From assembly GCA_036337035.1 (NCBI GenBank), contig JAYZFC010000007.1:44712-108711 (forward strand): a stretch of 64,000 nt of DNA. The letters run 5' to 3'. A model generated the notes under the pieces. The model was given only the letters and a program-made list of their open reading frames with translations. It was not told the DNA's origin and searched no databases. Shown here in pieces: positions 52,808 to 61,666 of this stretch (its first letter is position 1; every line of letters starts with the position of its first letter). The translations under genes were made by a program, and so were the position numbers. The stretch comes from TMED78 sp036337035 (lineage in GTDB: Bacteria; Pseudomonadota; Gammaproteobacteria; Steroidobacterales; Rariloculaceae).

Positions 52808-53485
52808 TTATAGTCTTTTTCCAAAAATTGAACTTCCTATTCTAATTATTGTGCTACCTTCAATTATTGCTTCCTCAAAATCAGAAGACATGCCCATAGA
52901 TAAGGTATCAAGAGAAAAACCATTTTTAATAATGGTTTTTTTTAACATCCTAAGATCTGAAAAATATTTTTTAGAGCTACCTATTTTTGGTGGAATGCTC
53001 ATCAGCCCTCTTAGCTTAAGATTTGGCAGGTTATGTATTGTATTGACTAGATTTGCTAAGTCATCTAGTTGATTTAAACCTCCCTTATGAATTTCTTGTC
53101 CTTGATTTATTTGTATACATACATTTAAAGGTTGTTTATTTCTTGGACGATATAAACTAAGTCTTTTAGCAATTTTAGATCTATCAATTGTATGTACCCA
53201 ATCAAAATATTCAGCTATATCTTTAGTTTTATTTGATTGTATTTTTCCTATAAAGTGCCACTTAATGTTAAGTTTCTTTAAATTCTTAATTTTTTCAATT
53301 GCTTCTTGACAGAAGCTTTCTCCAAAATTATTTATTCCTAGATTATAAGCTTCATGTATTTCAACCGTTGTCTTTTTTTTACTGACAGCAAGTAGTGTTA
53401 TCTCATTTTCATTCCTTTGAGATTTTAAAGATGCATTTTTAATCTTAGATTTAATTATAGATATTTTTTTTTCTATTGTGTTCAA
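52808..53485 (-). CDS. yggS: PLP homeostasis protein YggS/PLPBP
   Basis: YggS binds PLP and keeps B6 vitamers balanced; it has no known catalytic activity. ITLLAVSKKKTTVEIHEAY carries the PLP lysine, NNFGESFCQEAIEKI and WHFIGKIQSNKTKDIAEYF follow, and LSMGMSSDFEEAIIEGSTIIRIGSSIFG closes the barrel. TTG 53485 is chosen, giving 225 residues and no overlap; in-frame upstream ATGs would extend into pyrK and add an unconserved segment. pdxH is at 59242. Confidence 0.9.
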   Translation of the reverse strand: MNTIEKKISIIKSKIKNASLKSQRNENEITLLAVSKKKTTVEIHEAYNLGINNFGESFCQEAIEKIKNLKKLNIKWHFIGKIQSNKTKDIAEYFDWVHTIDRSKIAKRLSLYRPRNKQPLNVCIQINQGQEIHKGGLNQLDDLANLVNTIHNLPNLKLRGLMSIPPKIGSSKKYFSDLRMLKKTIIKNGFSLDTLSMGMSSDFEEAIIEGSTIIRIGSSIFGKRL

Positions 53486-53495
53486 AATTATCTTT

Positions 53496-54380
53496 TTATT
53501 TATCTTTAAACATTTCAGAATATACTTCATTGGCCTTAAATACAGGGCCATCAACACATACTCTTTTCATTTCATATCCATTTTTAGTTTTAATTTTAAT
53601 TGTGCAACCTGCACACCCACCTACACCACAAGCCATAAACTCTTCAACTGCAATTTGACAGGGCAAATTAAATTTTTTAGCTAAAAGGGCTGTTGCTTCT
53701 AGCATTGGTTCTGGTCCACAGGATATAATTTGTATATTATTTAACTCTTTATTTGTTTTAGTTTTAAGCCATTTTTCTGCTAATTCAGTAACATAGCCTT
53801 TGAAACATCCTTCAATATCAGAATGACTAGCTAGTCTTGATTTAAACCCTAATTTTTTGATGTTATTAATTGTCTTTGTTGTATTATCAGGTATACCATT
53901 AATTAATCCATTATCTTTTGATGTTTTAAGAGGGAAGGGAACTTCAGAGCCCATCATCACAAAAACCTCTATATTTTTGTAATTTTTTAAATAATTCGCT
54001 AGAAAATATATAGGTGGTATTCCTACGCCTCCACCTATTGCTAATATAGAAGACCTATCTTTTTCTATATTAAAGCCATTCCCAATTGGACCTAGACAGC
54101 TTATTATATCTCCAATCTTTTTTTTAGTAAGATGTTCGAGACCGTTACCTATTGGTTTATACAATAAATCAATCCATTGTTGTTTTGGGTTTGTTTCCAT
54201 AATTGAAAGTGGTCTTCTCATTGGTATTGATGGATCACACGATAAATGAACAAAAGATCCTGGAATTGCAGATTCTGAGCATTTTGGAGCTTCCAATCTT
54301 ATGATATGTTGACTACCCTTGTGGGAAGTTTGAGAAATAATTTTGGCATCTTCCAGGAAGATTTTTTTATCATTCATCAT
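53496..54380 (-). CDS. pyrK: Dihydroorotate dehydrogenase electron-transfer subunit PyrK-like
   Basis: The protein combines an FAD-binding ferredoxin-reductase fold (SIPMRRPLSIM; then AIGGGVGIPPIYFLANYL for NAD) with a C-terminal [2Fe-2S] site CGVGGCAGC plus a distal cysteine in RVCVDGPVF, the PyrK pattern. In type 1B systems PyrK links PyrD to NAD. At 294 residues it is slightly long. It is 9 bases downstream of pyrB, fitting pyrimidine synthesis. PyrD is not in the window. Other ferredoxin-reductase subunits are the alternative. Confidence 0.88.
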   Translation of the reverse strand: MMNDKKIFLEDAKIISQTSHKGSQHIIRLEAPKCSESAIPGSFVHLSCDPSIPMRRPLSIMETNPKQQWIDLLYKPIGNGLEHLTKKKIGDIISCLGPIGNGFNIEKDRSSILAIGGGVGIPPIYFLANYLKNYKNIEVFVMMGSEVPFPLKTSKDNGLINGIPDNTTKTINNIKKLGFKSRLASHSDIEGCFKGYVTELAEKWLKTKTNKELNNIQIISCGPEPMLEATALLAKKFNLPCQIAVEEFMACGVGGCAGCTIKIKTKNGYEMKRVCVDGPVFKANEVYSEMFKDK

Positions 54381-54389
54381 AGTTAAAAA

Positions 54390-55349
54390 TTATTTTGCAT
54401 TTGATATATTATCAAATACAAGAGAAAGTATAGACATTCTTATCGCCATACCATTTGTGACTTGTTCTCTAATCACAGAATTATTTCCATCAGCTACAGC
54501 ATCTTCAATTTCTATGTTTCTATTCATAGGGCCTGGATGCATTAATATTACATCTGGCTTAGCTAATTTTAAAATTTCATTTGTTACACCAAAATTTTTA
54601 AAGTATTCTTTTTCATTTGGTATATTAGATTCTTCTTTAAATCGTTCTTTTTGAATTCTTAGGGCCATAATAACATCAGCATTTATTACACCATCTTCTA
54701 TAGATGTATATTTTTTTGCTGAATTAAAATGATTGTCAGGCATTAGCTCTTCAGGGGCAATAAGTCGAATATCAGTTACATTAAATTTAGATAGAATTTT
54801 ATATGTAGATCTTGCTACTCTTGAGTGTTTTATATCACCAACAATAGCAACAGAGGTACTACTCAAGTTTTTCTTATACTTTTGTATAGTCATCATATCT
54901 AGTAATGCTTGTGTTGGATGAGATGTATCTGATTCTCCTGCGTTAAGCACAGATACTCCTTGACCTACATGCTTTGCTATTTTTTCACTAATCCCAGTTT
55001 GTGCATCTCTAATAATGAAAACATTTACATATAGTGATTCTAATGTATGAATTGTATCAATAATATTTTCTCCTTTAATTCTAGAAGAAGTATTAACATC
55101 TAGGTTGATTACATCAGCACCCAGTTTTTTAGCTGCAAGCTCGAAAGAAGCTCTAGTTCTTGTGCTCGGCTCAAAGAATAGGTTTGCTACTGTATAGCCA
55201 GAAAGGATTTTATTAAAGGATTTATTTTTAAATTCTAATTCTAGATATTCTATTGCTCTATTAATTATATTTTGTAATAGGCTTGGATCTAGATCATCGA
55301 GGGATATTAAGTGTATTAAGTTACCTTTTTCACTAACTTGTTTTAGCAT
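54390..55349 (-). CDS. pyrB: Aspartate carbamoyltransferase catalytic subunit
   Basis: PyrB commits carbamoyl phosphate and aspartate to pyrimidine synthesis. FEPSTRTRASFELAAKKLGA binds carbamoyl phosphate, SDTSHPTQALLDMMTIQKYK and MHPGPMNRNIEI follow in the expected positions. Length 319 residues. No regulatory pyrI or dihydroorotase-like pyrC follows; pyrK does instead, so allosteric control may differ from the enteric enzyme. It lies 51 bases downstream of the nuclease gene on the same strand. Confidence 0.97.
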   Translation of the reverse strand: MLKQVSEKGNLIHLISLDDLDPSLLQNIINRAIEYLELEFKNKSFNKILSGYTVANLFFEPSTRTRASFELAAKKLGADVINLDVNTSSRIKGENIIDTIHTLESLYVNVFIIRDAQTGISEKIAKHVGQGVSVLNAGESDTSHPTQALLDMMTIQKYKKNLSSTSVAIVGDIKHSRVARSTYKILSKFNVTDIRLIAPEELMPDNHFNSAKKYTSIEDGVINADVIMALRIQKERFKEESNIPNEKEYFKNFGVTNEILKLAKPDVILMHPGPMNRNIEIEDAVADGNNSVIREQVTNGMAIRMSILSLVFDNISNAK

Positions 55350-55400
55350 CTACACCACCATTTATCTATCATTATACAGTGGAAAAAAATTAATTTAAAG

Positions 55401-55817
55401 CTAACACCAATAATCCTTACTTTTAGATGAATATTCAATTGCTAATCCTTCATTTAAAATAAGATTTCCTAAATTAATTCCATCAATATATACATCTGCT
55501 ATTAATCTAAAAAAATTTCCTCTTTCAATATTTCTTAATTCAACTACTATTGCAGATTCTAATAACTTTTTTGTTCTATCTCTTGCTTTAATTGCAATTT
55601 TCTTTTCTATTTCACATTGAGCTGATATCTCAGGAGCATCTATATCCTTAATTCTTATTCTAATGTTTTTACCAATTATTGGTGGGTAACTATCTATATC
55701 AGCTCTAAAAGTATCCCCATCATAAACACTAATTAATTTATCTATCCTAATAGATCCATATTCAGTATAAGCAATAAAAGGAACAACAATTATTAATAGG
55801 ACTAAATATTTATCCAT
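55401..55817 (-). CDS. Staphylococcal nuclease (SNase)-like exported nuclease
   Basis: The 138-residue protein has an N-terminal hydrophobic signal or anchor (residues 4-17) and an SNase domain. Active-site elements are in place: ISVYDGDTFRADI, IRIKDIDAPEISAQC with Asp and Glu, and NFFRLIADVYIDGINLG with the arginine. It is therefore likely a calcium-dependent nuclease outside the cytoplasm, perhaps for DNA scavenging. It overlaps ruvX by eight bases and precedes pyrB, tying it to the nucleotide genes by position only. Confidence 0.85.
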   Translation of the reverse strand: MDKYLVLLIIVVPFIAYTEYGSIRIDKLISVYDGDTFRADIDSYPPIIGKNIRIRIKDIDAPEISAQCEIEKKIAIKARDRTKKLLESAIVVELRNIERGNFFRLIADVYIDGINLGNLILNEGLAIEYSSKSKDYWC

Positions 55818-56238
55818 ACATCATCCATTGTTCTGCAATTAGTCTAGCTGAGTAACCATCAATATCTTGCTTTTTTATTCTTTTCTTTTTTATACCAATT
55901 TTTCTATGATCCTTTAGAATACTTTTTGCCTCAACTGAAGTAAATGATTCATCAACAGTATTTACTGGTAATCTGAATCTAATTTCAATATCTTTTTTAA
56001 ATTTATAACATTTATTAACTATGTTGCTTTTAGATTTTTGTTCTGGAATTCCTATAATTATTTTATCTGGAGACCATTCAGATATAATTTTTTCTATCTT
56101 ATTCCATGGTATTTTTTTATCATATTCGATAGTTGTTATAGGTGATGCGGTTTTTGTAAATAGATTACCTGAGGCAATACCTATTTTCTTTTCTCCGAAG
56201 TCAAAAGCTAAAATTAATTTACAGTCAGATTGGATCAT
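55810..56238 (-). CDS. ruvX: Holliday junction resolvase-like RNase RuvX (YqgF)
   Basis: The 142-residue YqgF protein has the RNase H-like fold with LILAFDFGEKKIGIASGN carrying the first catalytic Asp, DKIIIGIPEQKSK and PVNTVDESFTSVEAKSIL with Glu, and the C-terminal KQDIDGYSARLIAEQWM with Asp. YqgF processes pre-16S rRNA 5' ends. The gene sits between gshB (5 bases upstream) and the SNase gene; yqgE, normally between gshB and yqgF, is absent. Confidence 0.94.
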   Translation of the reverse strand: MIQSDCKLILAFDFGEKKIGIASGNLFTKTASPITTIEYDKKIPWNKIEKIISEWSPDKIIIGIPEQKSKSNIVNKCYKFKKDIEIRFRLPVNTVDESFTSVEAKSILKDHRKIGIKKKRIKKQDIDGYSARLIAEQWMMYG

Positions 56239-56242
56239 TTAT

Positions 56243-57196
56243 TCAGATTATTTTTAATACCTCATCAAAAAATATTTTGGCAACATCTATATTTGCACCT
56301 GCTTTAATTTCTTTTGCTCCTGTAGGGCTAGTTATATTAATTTCAGTGATATACTCCCCAATTACATCTATACCTGCTAAATATATTCCTTTATTGATTA
56401 GTAGAGGGCCAATATATGAGCATATTTCTAGTTCTTTTTTAGTTAATTTACTTATTTTCTTTGATGATCCCATAGCTAGATTACCTCTAGTATCACCTTC
56501 TTTTGGTATCCTTACTAAAGAATATTTTATTGGCTCACCATTAATTATGATAATTCTTTTATCGCCTTTAGTTATTTCTTTAATATATTTTTGAGCAATC
56601 ACAAATCGATTATTATTCTTCGTCATAACCTCTATAATTACATTGGTATTTAAATCTTTTTCATCAATTACAAATATTGATTGCCCTCCCATACTATCAA
56701 GAGGCTTAATAACTATTTTTTTGTACTGTTTGAGGAAATTTTTAATTTGATTAATATTGTTAGTGATTATATGAGCTGGTGTAAGATCTGGAATCCATGC
56801 CGTATATGATTTCTCATTTATGTCTCTAAGTGATTTTGGATTATTAATAACTTTTACGCCATTTTTTTCTGCAAGATCCAATATGTAAGTAGTATAAATA
56901 TAAGCCATATTAAATGGAGGATCTTTTCTCATTAATAACATATCTAGTTTGGAAAGCTCTTCCTCCCAAGATTTAATACATTCAAAGTATTTTTTTGATC
57001 CAGGAAATACTTCTATTTCATAGCCTTTTCCATACGCCAAGCCATTTTTTATATATAATCCATTTTGTTCAAAATATATTATATTTAATGATCTTTTTTT
57101 TGCTTCTAAAAGAAGCTCTAGAGTTGTATCTTTTTCTGGATTGATATTATTAATATCATCCATAATTACACCAATATTAATTTTTTTATTGTCCAT
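56243..57196 (-). CDS. gshB: Glutathione synthetase
   Basis: GshB adds glycine to gamma-glutamylcysteine. The 317-residue ATP-grasp protein has the N-terminal IGVIMDDINNINPEKDTTLE, LLMRKDPPFNMAYIYTTYIL, VIKPLDSMGGQSIFVID and the C-terminal AGIDVIGEYITEINITSPTG. Length matches E. coli GshB. Its product serves GST (21444), the glyoxalase-like protein (28658) and periplasmic GGT (5317). Confidence 0.97.
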   Translation of the reverse strand: MDNKKINIGVIMDDINNINPEKDTTLELLLEAKKRSLNIIYFEQNGLYIKNGLAYGKGYEIEVFPGSKKYFECIKSWEEELSKLDMLLMRKDPPFNMAYIYTTYILDLAEKNGVKVINNPKSLRDINEKSYTAWIPDLTPAHIITNNINQIKNFLKQYKKIVIKPLDSMGGQSIFVIDEKDLNTNVIIEVMTKNNNRFVIAQKYIKEITKGDKRIIIINGEPIKYSLVRIPKEGDTRGNLAMGSSKKISKLTKKELEICSYIGPLLINKGIYLAGIDVIGEYITEINITSPTGAKEIKAGANIDVAKIFFDEVLKII

Positions 57197-57229
57197 ATAT
57201 TTTCCAAATGATATGTTAAATAATAATCT

Positions 57230-57985
57230 CTACAAGTCACCCCATTTATTTTGAATCAGAGAGCAGGCTGATATAGCAGCGGTTTCAACTCTCAACAGTC
57301 TTGGTCCTAGCGATATTTTTTGAAATCCAGCCTTGCTTATCAGCTGCAAGTCAATATCACTTAATCCTCCCTCAGGGCCAATTATGACTAAAATGTTTTT
57401 AGGAGCCACTTTTAAATTTAAAAAATCTGAAAAATTAATAGATTGTTTTGATGGATGAAGGACAATTTTTGTACTTTTAGGGTTAATTTTTTCTAGGCAG
57501 GACTCTAATTTTTGTGGATTATTAATTTTCACGGGGACATGTCTTCCGGACTGCTCACATGCGCCATAGGATATTTTTTCCCAATGTTGCAACCTTTTTT
57601 TAGCGCTATCAGCCTGTATTTTTATTATGCTGTATTGGGTAAAAACTGGATAAATATCATAGATACCGAGTTCTGTGGATTTCTGGATAATGTTGTCTAT
57701 TACTCCTGATCTTGGCAATCCTTGAATTAGAGTAATTTTAATTCCTGGTTCTTTTAATGGTATTAAATTTTTATTTATTTTCAGGGTAGCTTCTTTATGA
57801 GCTAATTTTTCTATAATACACTCCTTTTCTTGGCCTTTGCCATTAAATAGATTGACCTTTCTACCTGCATTAAGTCTTAAAACATTTCTTATGTAATGTA
57901 TGCTTTCAGCATCTAAATTAACAAATTCTCCTTCTAGTTCAGAAGGGATATATAACCTTGGTATGTTTTTTTTCTTTATCTTCAT
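57230..57985 (-). CDS. rsmE: 16S rRNA m3U1498 methyltransferase RsmE
   Basis: RsmE methylates U1498 of 16S rRNA. The SPOUT knot is visible in ILVIIGPEGGLSDIDLQLIS and SLGPRLLRVETAAISACSLIQ; the N-terminal PUA-like domain has HYIRNVLRLNAGRKVNLFNG. Length 251 residues. It starts the minus-strand group rsmE-gshB-ruvX-SNase-pyrB-pyrK-yggS-yggT, and is divergent from ampD across 74 bases. Confidence 0.96.
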   Translation of the reverse strand: MKIKKKNIPRLYIPSELEGEFVNLDAESIHYIRNVLRLNAGRKVNLFNGKGQEKECIIEKLAHKEATLKINKNLIPLKEPGIKITLIQGLPRSGVIDNIIQKSTELGIYDIYPVFTQYSIIKIQADSAKKRLQHWEKISYGACEQSGRHVPVKINNPQKLESCLEKINPKSTKIVLHPSKQSINFSDFLNLKVAPKNILVIIGPEGGLSDIDLQLISKAGFQKISLGPRLLRVETAAISACSLIQNKWGDL

Positions 57986-58059
57986 TCAGTTATAATTAAT
58001 TATAAATTAAAAAATAATATCTTTAATGTTACTTCTATTTTTTTCATTATAAACATAAT

Positions 58060-58617
58060 ATGATGCATAAGTTGGATATAGAAATAAAAAATGGCTGGAT
58101 TGAACATGTTAGGAGAGTTGTTTCTCCTAATTATGATGATAGACCGGATGATTCGAAGCTTGAAATCATTGTTATACATGGAATTAGCTTACCTCCAGGT
58201 GATTTTGGTGGAAATGGTATAGACCAACTTTTCACCAATCAGATCAATGAATATGATCATCCATATTATAAGAAAATATCAAACATAAAAGTATCAAGCC
58301 ATGTTTTAATTAATAGAGAAGGTAGTATTACTCAATATGTATCTTTTCTTAAAAGAGCTTGGCATGCCGGTGAGTCAAGTCATTTAGGTAAGGGAAGTTG
58401 TAATGATTATTCTATAGGCATTGAGCTTGAGGGCACAGATGATAATCCTTATGAAGATAAACAATATCTTTGTTTAGCAAAATTAATTAAGTCACTAAAG
58501 AAAAATTATGTATCTTTAAATGATGGAGATATTGTTGGCCATTGTGATATAGCACCAGGTAGAAAAACCGATCCTGGAAAAAGCTTTGATTGGCGCTATT
58601 TATCATCCTTACTCTAA
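58060..58617 (+). CDS. ampD: 1,6-anhydro-N-acetylmuramyl-L-alanine amidase AmpD
   Basis: AmpD removes peptide stems from anhydro-muropeptides imported by AmpG. Zinc ligands and catalytic residues lie in VIHGISLPPGDFGG, KRAWHAGESSH and GHCDIAPGRKTDPG. CNDYSIGIELEGTDDNPYED is also conserved. Length 185 (or 184 from the second ATG). No signal peptide, so cytoplasmic. ampG (11878) and anmK (62012) act before and after it. Confidence 0.97.
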   Translation: MMHKLDIEIKNGWIEHVRRVVSPNYDDRPDDSKLEIIVIHGISLPPGDFGGNGIDQLFTNQINEYDHPYYKKISNIKVSSHVLINREGSITQYVSFLKRAWHAGESSHLGKGSCNDYSIGIELEGTDDNPYEDKQYLCLAKLIKSLKKNYVSLNDGDIVGHCDIAPGRKTDPGKSFDWRYLSSLL

Positions 58618-58627
58618 TAAGTTACTA

Positions 58628-59188
58628 TTATTTTTTTAGTTTTGGATTCCAGAATGTTTCTAAATTTCCTTCATCTTTAATAATTGCTCTTGCTAGGACA
58701 AATAGCAAGTCAGATAACCTATTAAGATATTTAGGAATGTCTTCACTGATTTTATCATTGCTGTTCTTTATAAGATCCCACGCTCTTCTTTCAGTCCTTC
58801 TACATATAGATCTTGCAAGATGGCAATATGCTGTAGAGCTTGTACCCCTTGGCAGAATGAATTCCTTTAGGTGTGGTAATTTATTGTTATAACTATCTAG
58901 CTCATTTTCTAATTGAGAAATATCATTACTAGAGATAGCTTTATAATTAGGTTGTGACAATTCGCCCCCGATATCAAAAAGTTGGTGTTGAACTTTATCA
59001 AGAGTTTTCTTTATTTTTTCAGATAAATTATCATTAATTAAAATAAGACCTATGGCACTATTAAGCTCATCAATAGCACCTATACATTCAATAATTTTAT
59101 CAGTTTTGTATAATCTTTCTTTTCCAGAGAGCGAAGTTTTACCTTTATCCCCATTTTTGGTATATATTTTTGTTAGTCTATTTTTCAT
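58628..59188 (-). CDS. Cob(I)alamin adenosyltransferase, PduO type
   Basis: The enzyme transfers adenosyl from ATP to cob(I)alamin to give coenzyme B12. The N-terminal KIYTKNGDKGKTSLSGKERL is the ATP-binding signature, and FILPRGTSSTAYCHLARSIC with RRTERRAWDL the conserved helix. Length 186 residues. It shows that adenosylcobalamin is used; no B12 synthesis genes or B12-dependent mutase are in the window, so corrinoid may be imported. It converges on ampD. Confidence 0.93.
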   Translation of the reverse strand: MKNRLTKIYTKNGDKGKTSLSGKERLYKTDKIIECIGAIDELNSAIGLILINDNLSEKIKKTLDKVQHQLFDIGGELSQPNYKAISSNDISQLENELDSYNNKLPHLKEFILPRGTSSTAYCHLARSICRRTERRAWDLIKNSNDKISEDIPKYLNRLSDLLFVLARAIIKDEGNLETFWNPKLKK

Positions 59189-59241
59189 AATATGCTTAAA
59201 TTATCAAAGTTATTAATTTTAAAAAAAACTATTTTTTATAT

Positions 59242-59922
59242 TTAAGGTTGCAAATATTCAGATTCCCATTTACTGCATACAAAAGTATTATTTTTAGCTT
59301 CTATTTTTCTTTTAAAGCATAATCTTTCATGATATCTATCTTTACCTTCATGCCAGAATTCAATCATACTCATCCAAAATCTAAAACCACCCCAATAACT
59401 AGGTCTAGGAATATCTATTTTATTATCTAATTTTTTTGATAATAATTGATCTCTTGATATACCAAAAGCCTCAGCTTTTTTTATTATTTCTTCTTTTAGG
59501 CCATCTGGACTTTTTAGAGGCTGGCTCTGCATGCTAGACCATGCATTTAGCTGGCTTAGCCAGGATCTTTGCGAGAAATAATTATTACTTTCTGTATCAG
59601 GCGAGCGGATTGCGTTACCTTCTATTCTTATTTGTCTTCCTAGTTGATCCCAATGAAATATGCCTGCTACTGAATTATTAATATTTAATTGTTGAGACTT
59701 TCTGGATAAATAGTTTGTATAGAATGTAATATAGTCTAACTTACTAGATAGATTTTTAACTAGAACCATTCTTGATGAAACAGTGTTATTATTGCCTACC
59801 GTAGATAGGCTCATAGCATTAGGATGACGTTGAATTTTCTGATCAATAGCTTCATTAAACCATTTTTCGAGTAGTTGTAATGGATTGTCAGATTTATCAA
59901 AAATTGGTCTATTTTTATTCAA
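59242..59922 (-). CDS. pdxH: Pyridoxamine 5'-phosphate oxidase
   Basis: PdxH makes PLP from PNP or PMP with FMN. The 226-residue protein has SSRMVLVKNLS, YTNYLSRKSQQLNIN, GRQIRIEGNA and the C-terminal RPSYWGGFRFWMSMIEFWHE and KDRYHERLCFKR. The start is TTG 59922 without a clear ribosome site. yggS (52808), a PLP carrier, is in the same region, and PLP serves the dehydratase at 18895. Confidence 0.96.
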   Translation of the reverse strand: MNKNRPIFDKSDNPLQLLEKWFNEAIDQKIQRHPNAMSLSTVGNNNTVSSRMVLVKNLSSKLDYITFYTNYLSRKSQQLNINNSVAGIFHWDQLGRQIRIEGNAIRSPDTESNNYFSQRSWLSQLNAWSSMQSQPLKSPDGLKEEIIKKAEAFGISRDQLLSKKLDNKIDIPRPSYWGGFRFWMSMIEFWHEGKDRYHERLCFKRKIEAKNNTFVCSKWESEYLQP

Positions 59923-60064
59923 AAGATTTATTTTTATTCATTATTTGGTAGCATTTATCATAGATCAATAATACTCTAAATTATATTATCTGTCAGACTT
60001 TGATAACTTTTTGAAATTAAAAATAGGTGCTTTGCAAAACTAATTTATTAAGGAGGCTAACATT

Positions 60065-61147
60065 ATGAGTCTAGATCAACTAAGGAATAGATTGACTATA
60101 GTTGATAAAGAGCTGATTGAGTTAATATCTGAGAGGCAAAAAATAGTAAGTGAAGTAAGTGCTTATAAAATTAAAACTGGAATTGCTATTAGAGATTATG
60201 GTAGAGAATCTAAAATACTGAAAAGTGTAGAAAAACAATCAATTAGCTTAGGTCTTGATCCAACTCTAGCCAAAGAGATAATGAAATTATTAATAAGCGC
60301 TTCACTTCAGCAGCAAGAAAAGTCAAAAGTTTCAGCTAATAGCGATGGAGAAGGAAAGCGCGCTCTAATTATTGGCGGTGCCGGTAAAATGGGTTTTTGG
60401 ATGGCCGATTTTTTAAACTCTCAAAATTTTTTAGTTGAGATTGCTGATAATAGTAATACTGAAACAATTTATCCAAAAATAGATTGGTTAAATGATAATA
60501 TTGAACATGATGTAATAGTAGTTGCTACTCCTATAAAATCAACAGTAAATGTTTTAACTACTTTGGCAAAAAAGAAGCCAAAAGGTTTAATATTTGATAT
60601 AGGTTCATTAAAAACACCCTTGAAACAGGGTATTAATGATTTAATAGACTCTGGATGTAAAGCAACTTCTATACACCCGATGTTTGGACCTGATACACAG
60701 TTATTATCTGGTCGCCATATCATCTTCGTAGATTTGGGAAATGATGCTGCAACTAAAGAAGCGAAGAAAATATTTTCATCTACAATGGTAGAGAAAGTAA
60801 GCATGAGCCTCGATCAGCATGATCAAGCTATCAGTTATATATTAGGTTTATCTCACGCTATTAATATTATTTTTTTTACAGCATTAGCTAATAGCGATGA
60901 GAAAATTAAAAATTTAATTAAGATATCTAGTACAACATTCGATTCTCAGCTGAATGTAGCTTCTTCTGTTGCTCAAGAAAGCCCAGATCTTTATTATGAA
61001 ATTCAAGCTTTGAATAAGTATACTAGTTTATCTTTAGATAGTTTAATCAGCTCTGCTAATAATTTGAAGGAATTAATAAATAGTAAGAATAAGGATGGTT
61101 TTATAGAAATGATGGAAATAGGAAGAAATTATTTATCTTCCAAGTAA
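60065..61147 (+). CDS. tyrA: Bifunctional chorismate mutase / prephenate dehydrogenase
   Basis: TyrA converts chorismate to prephenate and then to 4-hydroxyphenylpyruvate for tyrosine synthesis. Residues 1-90 are an AroQ-type mutase (LDQLRNRLTIVDKELIELIS and IRDYGRESKILK). The dehydrogenase follows with IIGGAGKMGFWMADFLNSQ for NAD and TSIHPMFGPDTQLLSGRHI with the catalytic His. Length 360 (E. coli 373). AAGGAGG lies upstream of ATG 60065. rppH follows after 19 bases. Confidence 0.96.
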   Translation: MSLDQLRNRLTIVDKELIELISERQKIVSEVSAYKIKTGIAIRDYGRESKILKSVEKQSISLGLDPTLAKEIMKLLISASLQQQEKSKVSANSDGEGKRALIIGGAGKMGFWMADFLNSQNFLVEIADNSNTETIYPKIDWLNDNIEHDVIVVATPIKSTVNVLTTLAKKKPKGLIFDIGSLKTPLKQGINDLIDSGCKATSIHPMFGPDTQLLSGRHIIFVDLGNDAATKEAKKIFSSTMVEKVSMSLDQHDQAISYILGLSHAINIIFFTALANSDEKIKNLIKISSTTFDSQLNVASSVAQESPDLYYEIQALNKYTSLSLDSLISSANNLKELINSKNKDGFIEMMEIGRNYLSSK

Positions 61148-61166
61148 TTTATATATTTATTAAATT

Positions 61167-61643
61167 ATGGACCAGATAGATGAAAAAGGCTTTCGTCTTA
61201 ATGTGGGCATTATCTTATTGAATGATGAAAAAAAAGTTTTTCTAGCATCAAGAGTAGGAGCTAATACTTGGCAGTTGCCACAAGGAGGAATCAATAAGGG
61301 TGAGAGCTTTAAAGCAGCAATGTATAGAGAGCTTTTTGAAGAGGTTGGCTTAACAGCAGATAATGTTGAAATAATAGCAAGCACTAAAGATTGGCTTTCT
61401 TATAAATTTCCTAAAAAATATATAAAATATAACCAAAATCCATTATGTATTGGACAAAAACAAAGGTGGTTTTTATTGAAGTTGTTAGTTGAGGATAGTT
61501 TTATAGATTTAAATACTCAAAAAACACCAGAATTTGATGACTATTGTTGGGTTAATTATTGGGATTCAAAAGATATGGTGATCAATTTTAAGAAAAAGGT
61601 TTATAATAGAGCTCTTAAAGAGTTATATAGTTTTATTGGCTAA
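61167..61643 (+). CDS. rppH: RNA pyrophosphohydrolase RppH
   Basis: RppH removes pyrophosphate from mRNA 5' ends to start decay. The Nudix box is GGINKGESFKAAMYRELFEE, and the N-terminal GFRLNVGIILLNDEKKVFLA, TWQLPQGG and KQRWFLLKL are family-specific. Length 158, close to E. coli's 176. It is followed by erpA, 23 bases away, on the same strand. Confidence 0.95.
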   Translation: MDQIDEKGFRLNVGIILLNDEKKVFLASRVGANTWQLPQGGINKGESFKAAMYRELFEEVGLTADNVEIIASTKDWLSYKFPKKYIKYNQNPLCIGQKQRWFLLKLLVEDSFIDLNTQKTPEFDDYCWVNYWDSKDMVINFKKKVYNRALKELYSFIG

Positions 61644-61666
61644 TTAATCTAAAAAGGAGTTTTTTG

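Noticed and set aside
52808..53557. Longer YggS starting from upstream ATG codons inside pyrK
   Set aside because: The added residues (MKYILKCLKINKK) are unlike the family N-terminus and would overlap pyrK by 35 or more bases; the TTG start fits homologues.
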